A stretch of DNA of 64,000 nt from Siphonodentalium dalli (taxonomy: Eukaryota; Mollusca; Scaphopoda; Gadilida; Siphonodentaliidae), in assembly GCA_032622095.1 (NCBI GenBank), contig CP136063.1:91121980-91185979 (forward strand). Direction: 5' to 3'. The notes under the pieces were generated by a model. The model had not been told where the DNA came from. It worked only from the letters and a program-made list of their open reading frames with translations, and ran no database searches. This document shows, in pieces, positions 1-10,672 of the stretch; the stretch's first letter is position 1, and every line of letters begins with the position of its first letter. The position numbers were made by a program, and so were the translations under genes.

Positions 1-290
1 GTAATATTTGTGTGAGGTAAACATGGAAGCAGCATCTGTTAAACCCAATCATCTCCCGAGAATGGATTGTAAACATGAAGCTTTGTAGCCATCAACAAAC
101 ATCTATCATTATCAAAATTAGCTCAGTTCTTCAAATATTTACACACTGACTGGAATAGGGAGAATGGGAGGGGACATCACCTGATGTTTTCCAGACAGCA
201 TTTAAAGATTTATTCTCAATAAAACAGGTATAAACTAAAGGTGTGCTGTCCCAATGGGACAAAGGATACCTCACCTATGCACATGAACTA

Positions 291-481
291 CAGTAATGCC
301 CTAAATAATCGACTCCTTAACCACAGCAGAATTATGGTAACTTTTCAGGATTTAGTTGGAAATATGGCTTTTTGCAATTCATCGGAAAATTATATGGCAA
401 CAAGCCATATTTCCGACTAATCCTGAAAAGTTACCCATAATTCTGCTGTGGTTAAAGCGTTGATTATATAGGGCATTAGTG
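291..481. mobile_element. Palindromic TA-flanked MITE, family A, copy 1
   Basis: The whole element is one long inverted repeat. It reads TACAGTAATGCCCTAAATAA at the left and its reverse complement at the right, with the AACCACAGCAGAATTATGGG and CGGAAATATGGCTTG words mirrored around a short centre. Ends starting CAGT flanked by TA are typical of Tc1/mariner-derived MITEs, so that class is inferred. Nine copies or pieces occur in this window. This one has a shortened left arm and a degenerate right terminus (GGCATTAGTGTA). It has no coding capacity. Confidence 0.85.
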
Positions 482-639
482 TACAAATAGGGTAGCCATT
501 TTAAATGTAGAGGCAAAGGTTAGACAAAAAATTCTCTGATAAATTATTGATTAGGATTTCCGATAACAAAATTTCTCAAGTCTGTTTGAACCTTCAAATT
601 TACATGTATTACTACCAGCGGAACAAGGCTTCCAAAAGG

Positions 640-765
640 AGCCCATTACTCAGTGTCAGAGGGCCTGCGGCCAGGGACCAGCCTAGATGTTTCAAATTGG
701 GAGAAGTCACTTCTCCCTGTTTGGTTATTAGGCAAATTTAGAGAGAAGTGTACTGTTATCAATGA
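640..765. repeat. Interspersed repeat, 'gggaccagcctag / gggagaagt' family
   Basis: The segment AGGGACCAGCCTA followed by TTTCAAATT, GAGAAGTCAC and CCCTGTTTGGTTATTAGG recurs at 14718-14798, and a related 'gggagaagtgacttctccct' piece occurs at 26780-26890. It contains a small dyad around the GAGAAGTCACTTCTC core. Boundaries and class are unknown. Confidence 0.5.
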
Positions 766-1947
766 GAAGTACATGTTACAGTGGCTGAAGCCTGAAGTTC
801 AATTTACATCCCAACGTCATCCTTCTATGATCAAATAACAAGAGCCCATTTATAAAACCATTACAGTGAGTAAGAACACCATTATAATCAGTAAATATAC
901 TTGAAACATGATGTTGGGACATACATGTATGCATACTGGTATATGAAAGAGAAGTCACTTCCTGGAATATAAATAGGGAGATGTCTCCCAAATGAGCCCT
1001 GTAGGCTGGCACAGATTCAAAAATAGCAAATTCACAGGTTTCCATTACCCATAATTTTCTGTGCCTAGTCTTAAAAAAAATTATTTGGGCTTAATTTGTC
1101 AATAAAAGAGACAATAACTCTGCCAAAATGAATCAGAAAGACTCAATAAAATTGCAGGTGCACATGCCCCCGTAAAGGTAAATATGTAAGGAGATATTCT
1201 ACCTACATGTATATGCACTCATCTGAGCTTTCAATGTGATCATTAGCAAATAGAAGGTGCATGAACACACAAATTTGATATATGAGAAGCCATTTGAGAA
1301 AAGAAATGATAGATATTTTGAGGGAGATATGACATACAGCTATCAATCATCATGCTATTCCGATATCCCTAAAATACCATGTATCCACCTCAGCTGAGTG
1401 AGTTTACATGATTTCTACAACATTCTATGTATCAAATCACAGTTCAATGAGTTTACACAGCTGCCTAATGTTCGACAATTATCCTCACCCTATGAAATGT
1501 GCTTCTTTATCCTGGGCACGTGCTCTAAATGCACTGCACACATGTTAAAATGTATTTAAGGGTCGGAACATAAAATAACAGAAACCTTTCTCTTTTTAAA
1601 TCTAATTTTGCATCACTATTGGCTTTGTCCCCACAAAAAATTGTCAGACACAACATGTGACATATGAGCTAGGCAATTGTATTGAAAAGGTCTTCAATTT
1701 TTGTGAACTTTCAGATGATTAAACAATGAAATCATCAAAATATTAATCCCATAATAACATGTCACATTGAGGGAAGGGGAATGTGGGTTTGCCTCCTCCA
1801 AAACGCATACTAGTATACATGTAGAGCTCCCTCTATGATTCCATGTCTGTATATATACCAATACATGTATATTATAAGGCAGAGATTTTTCTACCCATTT
1901 TGAGAAAGGGTTCCGGGCCTTTTCCATTGGGAATATTTGTTCCTAGA
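766..1947. other. Non-coding stretch, nothing recognised
   Basis: AT-rich sequence with scattered TACATGTA words. Short open frames on both strands show no domain, codon bias or splice context. No repeat family was recognised here. Confidence 0.5.
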
Positions 1948-2411
1948 CCTCAAAATATGGTGCTTAACATTTGCAGAATAAGGTCCACAGAGGGTGAATT
2001 TAGTGACGATACTCCGCACAGCAGGCTAGCATCACCAAATTCATCCTCTGTGGATCTCATTCTGCATGGCCTCATCTGCTATGGGAGACCTAGACTCATG
2101 TTTAAGTTCCCAGATAGTGAAGTTTGTGACGTGCACCCATTGGGCACCTTGAGTATACATTGGGTTGTCTGCCTATTTGAAGATATAGAGAAACTAAATT
2201 AAAAAAGGAAATGAAACTTTCTAAAGAAGTTTCTCAAGAACTAAAAAACTTGACAATAACGATACTTTCCAGAGAAGATTTAATAGGCCTAAGACGAATG
2301 AGGTCCCCAGAGGGTGAATTTAATTATGCTTGCCCGCTGTGTGGGCTAGTGTCACTAAATTCACCCTCTGGGGACCTCATTCTGCAATTGTCCAGCACCA
2401 TATTTTGAGGC
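1948..2411. mobile_element. Family B inverted-repeat element, copy 1
   Basis: The ends mirror each other: CCTCAAAATATGGTGCT then TTTGCAGAATAAGG at the left, and CCTCATTCTGCAATT then AGCACCATATTTTGAGG at the right. Each end also holds its own small hairpin, in which AGGGTGAATTTA faces AAATTCATCCTCT or AAATTCACCCTCT. The shared interior includes CTATGGGAGACCTAG and GCACCCATTGGGCACCT. Other copies are at 3369-3777, 8566-8944, 22340-22760 and 22871-23306. It is non-autonomous, with no transposase seen. Confidence 0.75.
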
Positions 2412-2459
2412 CTGTTCAAGTCCATGCAGTTTATAATATGGGAATGTATAGAGGATATA

Positions 2460-2664
2460 CAGTAATGCCCTAAGTAATCGACTCCTTTAAACCGTGCAGC
2501 AGAATTATGGGTAACTTTTCAGGATTTAGTCGGAAATATGGCTTGTTGTCATTCACCGGAAAGCTCTCCCGATGAATGGCAACAAGCCATATTTCCGACA
2601 AAATCCTGAAAAATTACCCATAATTTTGCTGTGGTTAAGGAGTCGATTACTTAGGGCATTACTG
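2460..2664. mobile_element. Palindromic TA-flanked MITE, family A, copy 2
   Basis: Near-complete copy with both arms intact, flanked by TA at 2458-2459 and 2665-2666. The centre is AAAGCTCTCCCGATGAATGG. It would form a hairpin of about 95 bp per arm if transcribed. Confidence 0.9.
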
Positions 2665-3356
2665 TACCATACGAACAATCATTTCATTGTGAAACTCAGT
2701 GTAATAAAATAGTCCAATGTATTTCTTAGATTATTTATTCATATTTTATGCAAATGGAGCAAAAGGACTCTAAAATCATCAAATAATGAATGGGAAGCCC
2801 TATCTATTGTTCAGAAAACAAGAGCCTTTCTGTGAATTGCAGGTCAGAAATTAGGAATAAACCCCGACTAGTTTATTCTCATTGGAATGGGGTCCATAAT
2901 CGGCCCCCTGACATTACCTAAAAACAATCTCTGTAACGTTTTCTTCTGGGCTGTAAGATTATCTCTTGGTTTGGGAAATTAGAATATTGGTTAAATTGGT
3001 GAAATTTGCAACACGCTAAATTATCATACATAAGACCACCCCTCCCCCCCAAAAAAAAACTTAATCTTAGTATTCCTGCCTTCTGGGGGTCGAGCCCTCC
3101 CCATAAAATGTTCAGGTCTTAAAATCTATAAAATATTACGAGAATCAAATTATAGCATTTCTACAGCAAATCAGCTGGTTTTTATAGAAATCAAACTGGG
3201 AATCATGATTCTTGTCAGATTTTAATCCCTGATGTTCTAGATATGACACTGAGATGCATTGAGAAGGCATGTCGTGACTGACCTTCAATATGCAGATAGG
3301 CATACTAGTATACCTTCAATAGAAAGCACCCAGCCTCCTTACAGATTACGAAGATA
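2665..3356. other. Non-coding stretch, nothing recognised
   Basis: AT-rich sequence with a C/A-rich tract near 3042-3060. No gene or known repeat was identified. Confidence 0.5.
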
Positions 3357-3368
3357 TGTGGAAATAAG

Positions 3369-3777
3369 CCTGAATTTAGCATGTCTGATATTTGCAGAAT
3401 TGGGTGAATTTAGGGACGCTATCACGCATAGCAGGCTAATTCACCCTCCGGGGACCTCATTCTGCTTAGGCCTCAACTGCTATGTGAGACCTAGGTTCAG
3501 ATTGTAGTTCCCCAGTTGAAGTTGGTGATGTTCATCCATTAGTCACCTCAATATATTATGCATTTTATCTTCTGCAAATTAGGGGATATAGAAACTTCCC
3601 AAAAGGGAAAGTAACTAAAACCAATGTTACTTTGAGACTATAGATACTTCCATAAGATGAGGCCTAAGCAGAAGGAGAGTAAATTTGGTGATGCTAGCCC
3701 ACTGTGCAGGAAAGTGTCACTAAAAATTCTCCCTCTGGGGACCTCATTCAGCAAATGTCAGACACACTAAATTCAGG
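3369..3777. mobile_element. Family B inverted-repeat element, copy 2, with flanking 12-bp direct repeat
   Basis: Left end CCTGAATTTAGCATGTCTGA and right end TCAGACACACTAAATTCAGG are inverted. The direct repeat TGTGGAAATAAG lies immediately left (3357-3368) and just right (3782-3793, after four extra bases). If this is a target duplication it is unusually long for a DNA transposon. The interior shares the TGCAGAAT, AAATTCTCCCTCTGGGGACC and CTATGTGAGACCTAGG words of the family. Confidence 0.75.
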
Positions 3778-3910
3778 CGTGTGTGGAAATAAGAACAGCT
3801 GTATGCAAAAACGGCAGCCTGTATGGGTCAGCTGTCTGTATGGTTGCTTTTACAATTGACACAAGACCAACATACGGAGGCACAGGTGAAAATAAGCCTG
3901 TGGAAGGTAC

Positions 3911-4129
3911 ATGTGACAAGGTGAAAATACAGGTGTGTAGCATACATGGAACCAAGTGAAATACAGGTGTATAGCATAAATGTAACCAGGTGAAAATACA
4001 GGTGTGTAGCATACATATGTACATGTAACCAAGTGCAAATACAAGTGTGTAACATACATGTAACCAAGTGAAAATACAGGTGTGTAGCATAAATGTAACC
4101 AAACGAAAATACAGGTGTGTAGCATACAT
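3911..4129. repeat. Minisatellite, about 35-bp unit, six copies
   Basis: Six imperfect units built on GTGAAAATACAGGTGTGTAG followed by CATACATGTAACCAA. One unit carries an extra ATGTACAT. All three minus-strand frames stay open through it only because the unit lacks stops in that direction; they are not genes. Confidence 0.9.
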
Positions 4130-4133
4130 TCAA

Positions 4134-4571
4134 GAACTTCATGGTGGCATGTTAGATATATATCATAGCGCTTCCCCATCATCACCCAATTGAAACATCT
4201 TGGTGGTGTTGAGGTACAATTAAAAAGCTGGACTGATACAGTTACAGAATCTAAAGTAGAGATGCATAATATTTGCTAAATTATCTTTTATCCGCTGTGT
4301 ATATGCAAATAAAGTAATACATGGGAGGTAGTTCTCTGCAATTGCCAGCAGTTACGATACTGTCCACATTCTTATGACATCTTTGAAATGGGGGAACCAT
4401 TGAGAATTTTTTTTTTTATCAGCCCACCACTATAGGGTGTTAAGGAATTTCATAAAACCAGTAAAACTATGTTAATATTCTAGGGAACACCTTGCGAAGG
4501 GGTACATGCAATAGTTTCTGCTAAACTGGGTAATAAATAAAAAAATTCCGAATAACTGAACCATAATAGTC
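4134..4571. other. Non-coding stretch
   Basis: No gene seen. It contains a poly(T) run near 4408-4418. Confidence 0.5.
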
Positions 4572-4574
4572 AAA

Positions 4575-4812
4575 ATAGTCTATACTAAATGGATTCTCCC
4601 ACTCAGTTATAAAAGCACACACTGGAATGGTCTATTATTCATTTGGAGAGGTGTTCAGAAAAAATAAGCAGCAGAAAGATAATAAAAGCGCAGAAGTAGT
4701 CCTATTTATTGGAGGAAACAACAAACGATGATAGCATCGTTTTTGAACTTATTATCTGAACATTTCCTGTGGGATAACTATGCATCAATGAGTATGTAGT
4801 ATAGAAAAGGTT
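4575..4812. mobile_element. TTAA-type MITE (family T1), degenerate copy
   Basis: Shares the family words TCTATACTAAATGGATTCTC, TGGAATGGTCTATTATTCAT, ATTATCTGAACATTTCC and GTATAGAAAAGG with the intact copies at 6902-7128 and 14183-14415. The terminal TTAA is not clean on either side. It abuts another TTAA element starting at 4822. Confidence 0.6.
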
Positions 4813-4821
4813 AGCAACCAA

Positions 4822-5221
4822 TTAACCCTTTACCAAACAGAAGGGCCCTGTGCCAATGCATTCTCTTATATATGCGAGTCGACCATAGGTCGCCTCGCAT
4901 ATATAAGAGAATGCATTGGCTTAACACATTAAAAATTATAAAATTGTTAAAGATTGTAAGAAAAAATGGTAAAAAGTGTTAAAAAAAGATTTTTTTTAGG
5001 CCAATGCATTCTCTTATATATGCGAGGCGACCTATGGTCGACTCGCATATATAAGAGAATGCATTGGCACAGGGTATAACTGTAACTATCACAATGTGGT
5101 CAAGGAGCCGGTTCCAATGATATCCATATTTGTATGGTTCTATTGAGACAGACCGAAGATAGTTTAGGCTGTTGAAGCTTTATTTGGCCGGTTTTGGCCG
5201 GTTTGTTGGGTAAAGGGTTAA
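4822..5221. mobile_element. piggyBac-like MITE, 392 bp between TTAA sites
   Basis: TTAA (4822-4825) is followed by CCCTTTACCAAACA, and the right end reads TGTTGGGTAAAGGG then TTAA (5218-5221). A TTAA target and CCC-starting ends are the hallmark of the piggyBac superfamily; assignment to that superfamily is inference, as no transposase is present. Its interior carries the nested double palindrome at 4846-5074. Confidence 0.8.
4846..5074. repeat. Palindrome of palindromes
   Basis: Two near-perfect hairpins of about 68 bp (4852-4920 and 5001-5069) each run from GCCAATGCATTCTCTTATAT to its complement. They are also reverse complements of each other, so the whole block is a larger palindrome bounded by CCCTGTGCC and GGCACAGGG around an A/T-rich spacer. 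A diverged relative lies inside the element at 30466-30722. Confidence 0.9.
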
Positions 5222-5854
5222 GCTGTAATATTGCGGCAAATTTGTTGCATGTTATCAGGGTGGAGATAATCTTTACTTTTTGAGCAGAAAATTCAAAATA
5301 ATGAACTAGCCAGTGATATGTAATGTTACATAATATATACGGCAGAAGAACTACCCATGTTTTTCATTGTTACTGTATTCATTTCTTTCTGAATAGATAA
5401 TGGTTTCAACATTGCAGATCGTGTCGACCAATTTACCATGAAAACTACATTGTCCTCAGATACAAATTTCATCCTTTGTTACGTCCAGCTCGCCAGAATC
5501 TTCTACTGAGAGCTTTTGTGAGCGAAGGAGAGTTTTATTCATTAGACATTGTAGTGTATAATACATCAGCATGTGTACTCATTGCCACCTACCAGCATGT
5601 CAAATTTACCTTTGTGGTAAAGCAACCTCTTAAGCATTACAAAAGCATTTAACAAATTACATGAGAATTTGTAAGAATGAAAGCAGACTACACTAAACAT
5701 TAAGAATATAAGAATCAGCAATACTGTGCTAACAATATGTCAAACTATGTCAGGGCTATTTGTGCTCCCAAAGTAATCGAAACGCGAGGCTACAAATAAA
5801 GGCATGGTTAAGAAGCTTATAATTTTTAAACCCAAATTAATCCTAGTACTAGTA
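5222..5854. other. Non-coding stretch
   Basis: Nothing recognised. A short open plus-strand run near 5416-5505 follows an AG but shows no domain. Confidence 0.4.
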
Positions 5855-6066
5855 CAGTAATGTCCTAAATAATCGACCCCTAAACCACAGCAGAATTATG
5901 AGTAACTTTTCAGGATTTAGTCGGAAATATGGCTTGCTGCCATTCATCGGAAAGCTCTCGTGAGAGCTTTCCGATTAATGGCAACAAGCCATATTTCGAA
6001 TTAAATCCTGAAAAATTTCCCATAATTCTGCTATGGTTAAAGGGTCATATACTTCGGGCATTACTG
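5855..6066. mobile_element. Palindromic TA-flanked MITE, family A, copy 3
   Basis: Both arms are present, flanked by TA at 5853-5854 and 6067-6068. The centre is GAAAGCTCTCGTGAGAGCTT, an almost loop-less hairpin tip. A few substitutions occur in the right arm. Confidence 0.9.
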
Positions 6067-6068
6067 TA

Positions 6069-6901
6069 GGTGTTTGCTTTTGTTACATTCCACATTCAAA
6101 ATACTTGTAGGTTGATAAACACACTAACATACTTAAAGACATCTACTATGGACTTACTTCAGTGAATAAAACAGATAAGTTAGTAACCAAACACTATAAC
6201 CACTGGAAGAATGTGGCAATCAACTAAGATTATCGAAAATTCCAACCACATCGACTGTCATTTTAGAGAACACAATGTTTGAACTACGCACAAATGTAAA
6301 TATTTTACTACTTTATTTGGGATGATTTATTGGACATAAACATTACGGGAATAAATCTGCCAACTATGGTTACTACATGCATGTAATTCATTTATAACAT
6401 TGATGCTGTTTTCTGCTTATTTTTATATCAAATTTAGGAAAATATCTTATTTTGGCATGATTCCATTCTAAACACATCAGTGGAGAGTTTCACATCACTT
6501 TAAAACTGCTTTATATGTTCAAAAAGACCAGGCCTCTCAATTCAGATTTTTTGGCTTCAGTAATCCGCTATGGAAACCATTGCCATGGGTCCAGTTTGCT
6601 TCAGCAAATGGCTGAAAGACTTACTCAAAACACGCAAAAGTTATATCTGTTCTCAAGCATCAAAACAAATGTGAGACAAACGCTCTTTATTTTGACCATA
6701 TTAGGAAAGAACTAACAAGGAACGCTCTTTATTGTTACAATCTACAGAGAAAACATGACGCATTGTTTTTCTTTCTGCGGCACACAAAGTTTGTATATAA
6801 GTGATTCATCAAAATATTTTGATCTTTGGAACATAAGCAATTAACAGACTTAAATTGGGGCTTGAAGATTGATGACTACTTTAAGGTCTGACATTGAGAC
6901 T
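6069..6901. other. Non-coding stretch
   Basis: No gene, splice site or repeat family recognised. Confidence 0.45.
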
Positions 6902-7128
6902 TTAACCCTTTCTATACTAAATGAATTCTTCCATCAGATATAAAAGAATACTTTGGAATGGTCTATTATTCATCTGGAGGGATGTTCAGGAAATGTAAGT
7001 AGATGACAGACAATTGAAATTGCTGATGGAATTCTATTTATTAGTGGGAAATGTTCAGATAATAATTTCAACAAATGACCTGTGAGATAACTACTCGTCA
7101 ATGAGCATTTGGTACAGAAAGGGCTTAA
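6902..7128. mobile_element. TTAA-type MITE (family T1), intact copy
   Basis: Begins TTAACCCTTTCTATACTAAA and ends TTTGGTACAGAAAGGGCTTAA, with one extra C before the right TTAA. Internal words ATTATTCATCTGGAGGGATG and GATAACTACTCGTCAATGAG identify the family. It carries no coding sequence. Confidence 0.8.
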
Positions 7129-7835
7129 CCAAAATGATTCTGACTGCTGACTGGTGACACTCAAATATCCTACCAAGATTTTATATAATTCATTCCAAAG
7201 AAACTGAAGTTTTCACTATTTAAAGTAGAAGACAAATTAACAAGATTTATTTAAAGATGCATAATCCGATTAAGCGACCCTCAATTACTATTTATTTGGA
7301 TTCGGGGGTAAAAAATATTTGATTCGAGTCAAGGAACCCACGTATCAAAGCTCAGAGTTATTAGATATCAATTTTGAAATCTATTATTTTTCACCATCGA
7401 GACTTATAAGTCACCCAGTAAATAGTCAACGAGCCGACGGTCTTGGACCAAATTGCGGATGAAGATGGATAACTCTAAAATCAAGAGGCTTTGTGTTGAT
7501 AATAAGGCCAAATTTCGTCAAACAACATGTTGATAAATAACATGTTTCGGGAAATTTTATACGATAGTTGACAGTGGTTAGAATTATTTTTGGGCAATTA
7601 ATCGATTCTGATAACTGAAGCGGCATTTCTAAAAATGTTGTTGTTGGAATCTGATTAACGGTATATGGGGACCATTGAATCAGTTTGAGTACCTTTAATC
7701 ATCACATACTACTGTGTACCAGTAATACATTTTATACCTGAGTGGTTGATTTAAACACAAACGTAATGTTCAAATAAGCAAGTTACTCAATCTATTAATG
7801 TATCCCTTCTGTGTGAACATTGGTAATTTACTTAC
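7129..7835. other. Non-coding; probably intron downstream of the WW exon
   Basis: This lies 3' (minus strand) of the WW exon donor. I searched it by eye for the second half of a WW domain (W-x-x-P on the minus strand) and saw none, so the next exon is probably outside the window. Confidence 0.4.
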
Positions 7836-7896
7836 CTTATGTAGTAAGGAATGCCATTTCTGGTTTTTGATTTCTCCCAGCCGACCATGACGCTGT
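7836..7896 (-). CDS. Internal exon encoding the N-terminal half of a WW domain (dystrophin-family candidate)
   Basis: On the minus strand a pyrimidine-rich acceptor ending TTTCTTATTTCAG (complement of 7897 onward) leads into a 61-bp exon that ends ATAAG|GTAAGTAA, a consensus donor. The exon begins in phase 1 and ends in phase 2. Its frame reads S-V-M-V-G-W-E-K, then S-K-T-R-N-G, then I-P-Y-Y-I. This matches a WW domain from its first signature Trp to the central Tyr-Tyr. WW domains bind proline-rich ligands. Dystrophin's WW has SV three residues before W and N-x-(V/I)-P-Y-Y-I at the same spacing, and from memory its exon is also 61 bp with the same phases. The conserved dystrophin residues between SV and W are not kept, so another WW protein is possible. 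The rest of the domain is not in view. Confidence 0.65.
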
Positions 7897-8165
7897 CTGA
7901 AATAAGAAAAAAAACACACCATTAAAACTAACATGCCTCTTTCATAAATTCATATGATGCACAACAATCTACATCAAAGGGTTCTAAAATATCAGAATAC
8001 TGAAGATTGCGCAAGTAACTGCATCATTTATGAGCTCTGTGCATGCACATAATTATTTTCACAATTTTGTTAGTATATTTTCCAACCCAGTCACTAATAA
8101 CTCATCCAACTGCTTTGATACTTATGAATCACTTTGAAGCATAATTTTGATACATAAATTTATAT

Positions 8166-8401
8166 TTAACCCTTTGTATACTAAAGCATCGACAGTTGCA
8201 TCGTTGACGAGTAGTTACCCCAAAGGAGACATTTGTTAATTTTTTTATCTGAACTTTTCCCTCAATAAATAGAACTTCAGCACTTTTAATTGTCTTCATC
8301 TGCTGTTATCACCTTAACAACCCTCCAAATGAATAATAGACCATTCTTATGTACACTTTTTTAACTGTCTGGGAAAATCCATTTAGTAAAGAAAGGATTA
8401 A
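8166..8401. mobile_element. TTAA-type MITE (family T1), reverse orientation
   Basis: TTAACCCTTTGTATACTAAA at the left and TTTAGTAAAGAAAGGATTAA at the right. The AATGAATAATAGACCATTC word is the complement of the family's usual motif, so it is inverted relative to the 6902 copy. Confidence 0.8.
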
Positions 8402-8565
8402 TAGGAACGTTAATTCACTATTAGCCTTCAGGGTTTTAACAACGCCAGCCCAGAGACCACGTTTTCTTCCTCAATACCAGCTTAGGATGTGTCAGATGCT
8501 GATACAGAAGATCAACTACAGCATATGATGATTATCTTAGCAAAGAGTTCGTACCCAGATCAACG

Positions 8566-8944
8566 AGCCTGCAAATAGTGTGCAGAATGAGCATCAAATT
8601 CACCCTCTGGGACCTCATTTTGCTTAGGCCTCATCTTCTGGGAAGTATCTATAGTATTAAATTATTGTTTTAAATCACTCTTTCCCTTCTGGGAAGTTTC
8701 TACCGGTATATCCACTAATTTGCAGAAGATAAAATGCATAATCGATGTGACTAATGGGTGAACATCACCAACTTAACGGAAAATTCAATCTAATCCTAGG
8801 TCTCCCATAGCAGTCGAGGCCTAAGCAGAATGAGGTTTCCAGAGGGTAAATTTGGAGATGCTAGCCCACCATGTGGGACAGTGTCACTAAATTCACCCTC
8901 TGGAGACCTCAATCTGCAAATGACAGACACACTATTTGCAAGCT
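8566..8944. mobile_element. Family B inverted-repeat element, copy 3
   Basis: Ends AGCCTGCAAATAGTGTG and CACACTATTTGCAAGCT are inverted. Between them are both end hairpins, with AATTCACCCTCTGG and CCAGAGGGTAAATT words. The interior is in the opposite orientation to copy 1. A short deletion lies next to the left terminus. Confidence 0.75.
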
Positions 8945-10268
8945 TACAGACCAAGCAGTGGAGAGTCAGAAATTATCTTGTTTGTATATTAATAGTATCT
9001 TGGTACCACAGTTCCCCAAGCCCAATAATGTAAATTATTATTTGTCAGAAACATAAATATTATATGTAAACACAAACTCTCTCGCTATCAAAATATTGTA
9101 TGAAACCAATGCGTTTGATGCTCATAGGCAACATAGCTTATTACTTCTCATCAACGAAAATTTATATTTTATGCTGACAGGAAATTATCTCAAAGCATAT
9201 TTGTTTGTTAACAATATATTCCAGGATTTTCATAAATGCGCTACCCTTGGAAAAGATCAGGAAAAATGTGCTATAGAAAGGCACTTGGTCTTCCCAACTT
9301 ATATCTCGGACAAATAACACTATCTGGCAAACACAGATCAAATAAATATACAGAACAGCATTGCTTGTGCGTGTGTAGAAGAGATTAATGTTACCACATC
9401 TTCTTATCATACTGGACTACCTGCAGATAAGAACACTTAACTCCTGGACAGTTGATATTGTGATTTAGTACAGTGACAATATGTTATTTCCCTGTTGAGA
9501 GGCACATAATTCTCCCAAACTAATTTTAAATCCCAGGTATTTAAATGAGAATTTGTTTATGAACTATACCAGGCAACAAACCCCTAATAATGAACTAGTT
9601 TCTACTAGTATTCCATCATTAAACAATGATCATACCAGATATTTAAAAGGGACCCAAGGCACTTGCAGTGAGTAAATGTGAAAACAAAAAATAGAAGTCT
9701 ATAAATGTATCACCGCTAAGAAGAACATGGAGAAATAGATAAACTTTGTTCTTATATTCATTATTGATAGTTTTCTAACAAGAAATATTTTGTGTTGAAC
9801 CATTGTTATGTAGAAAAAAAGTTAGTAATTTGTCAACAAACATCGCTAATCACATAGTAAATTCAAATATTTTAGTCTAAATAATATGTTCCGAATAGAA
9901 TTCAATGCTTTGACCTTTTAATTCAATTCCAATGTTTTAATACCGTAAAGTTTTGATTAAACTTTGGTATTTTATTGGACTAATTGGGCTTTGATCAGTA
10001 ATGTCGTCCAAAAAATAATTCTTATATATAACAATGGTTTCGATATGCAAAATCTCATTATTGGAGAGTTATTAATAATGAAAATAAGAACAAACTCCAT
10101 CTATTTTACATGTACAAGTTTGCTGATGACAGTTGTTTTACAAACTTTTATAAAATATATGATATTTCACATTTACAATCTGGGAGTGCCTTATGTCGCT
10201 TTAATGAAAATAGTTTCAGTGATAATCAATGTTGTTTAAAAAAAATTTAAACTGTTAAGAGGTACCTA
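8945..10268. other. Non-coding stretch
   Basis: AT-rich. The open frames here, up to 91 codons, are low-complexity and hydrophobic without recognisable domains; I do not call a gene. Confidence 0.45.
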
Positions 10269-10481
10269 CAGTAATGCCCTAATTAATCTACTCCTTAACC
10301 ACAGCAGAATTATGGGTAACTTTTCAGGATTTAGTCAGAAATATGGCTTGTTGCCATTCATCGGAAAGATCTCCCCTACAGCTTTCCAATGAATGGCAAC
10401 AAGCCATATTTCCGACTAAATCCTGAAAAGTTACCCATAATTCTGCTGTGGTTAAGGAGTTGATTAATTAGAGCATTACTG
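10269..10481. mobile_element. Palindromic TA-flanked MITE, family A, copy 4
   Basis: Well preserved; TA flanks at 10267-10268 and 10482-10483. The arms match over about 100 bp with the tip near GAAAGATCTCCCCTACAGCT. Confidence 0.9.
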
Positions 10482-10599
10482 TACCTTTAACACTAAACCC
10501 AGTACAGATGATGGACACGGGATGATATAGTGAATGTGATACTTTGCATCTCATGAGCTATTATATAATAATTAGAGAAAAACATTGAGTAATAGTTAC

Positions 10600-10672
10600 C
10601 TATTTGTAATCCTTGCCAAAAGAAATCGAATTTAAAACTAAAGCACTTCTCGTCATCCGTATTAATATCCAT
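10600..10672 (-). CDS. Candidate first coding exon spliced to the WW exon
   Basis: On the minus strand an ATG in an excellent context (GCCATGG) opens 24 codons reading M-D-I-N-T-D-D-E-K-C and onward to W-Q-G-L-Q-I. A single G and the donor ATAG|GTAACT follow. The leftover G plus the first two bases of the 7836-7896 exon make GAC (Asp), so the two segments join in frame without a stop. An in-frame TAA lies a short way upstream of the ATG. A weaker reading is an internal exon beginning after TTTATCAG about nine bases earlier. The sequence does not resemble the spectrin-repeat segment that precedes the WW in full-length dystrophin, so an alternative promoter/first exon fits better. No domain is recognised. 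The phase match could occur by chance one time in three. Confidence 0.35.

Larger units (their letters stand above)
7897..10599 (-). other. Putative 2.7-kb intron between candidate exons
   Basis: This is the minus-strand interval between the candidate first exon (10600-10672) and the WW exon. It holds a T1 MITE (8166-8401), a family B element (8566-8944) and a family A hairpin (10269-10481). The remainder, 8945-10268, shows no recognised feature. If it is an intron, three transposon hairpins would be co-transcribed in it. Confidence 0.4.

Noticed and set aside
3773-4185. Three overlapping minus-strand frames of 104-118 codons rich in C-Y-T-P-V-F / H-T-C-I-F repeats
   Set aside because: They translate the 35-bp minisatellite, whose unit has no stops on that strand; all three frames are open, which is a composition effect.
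7129-7835. Search for the second WW exon (W-x-x-P)
   Set aside because: No minus-strand sequence with the expected motif and splice signals was found here or in 1-7128.
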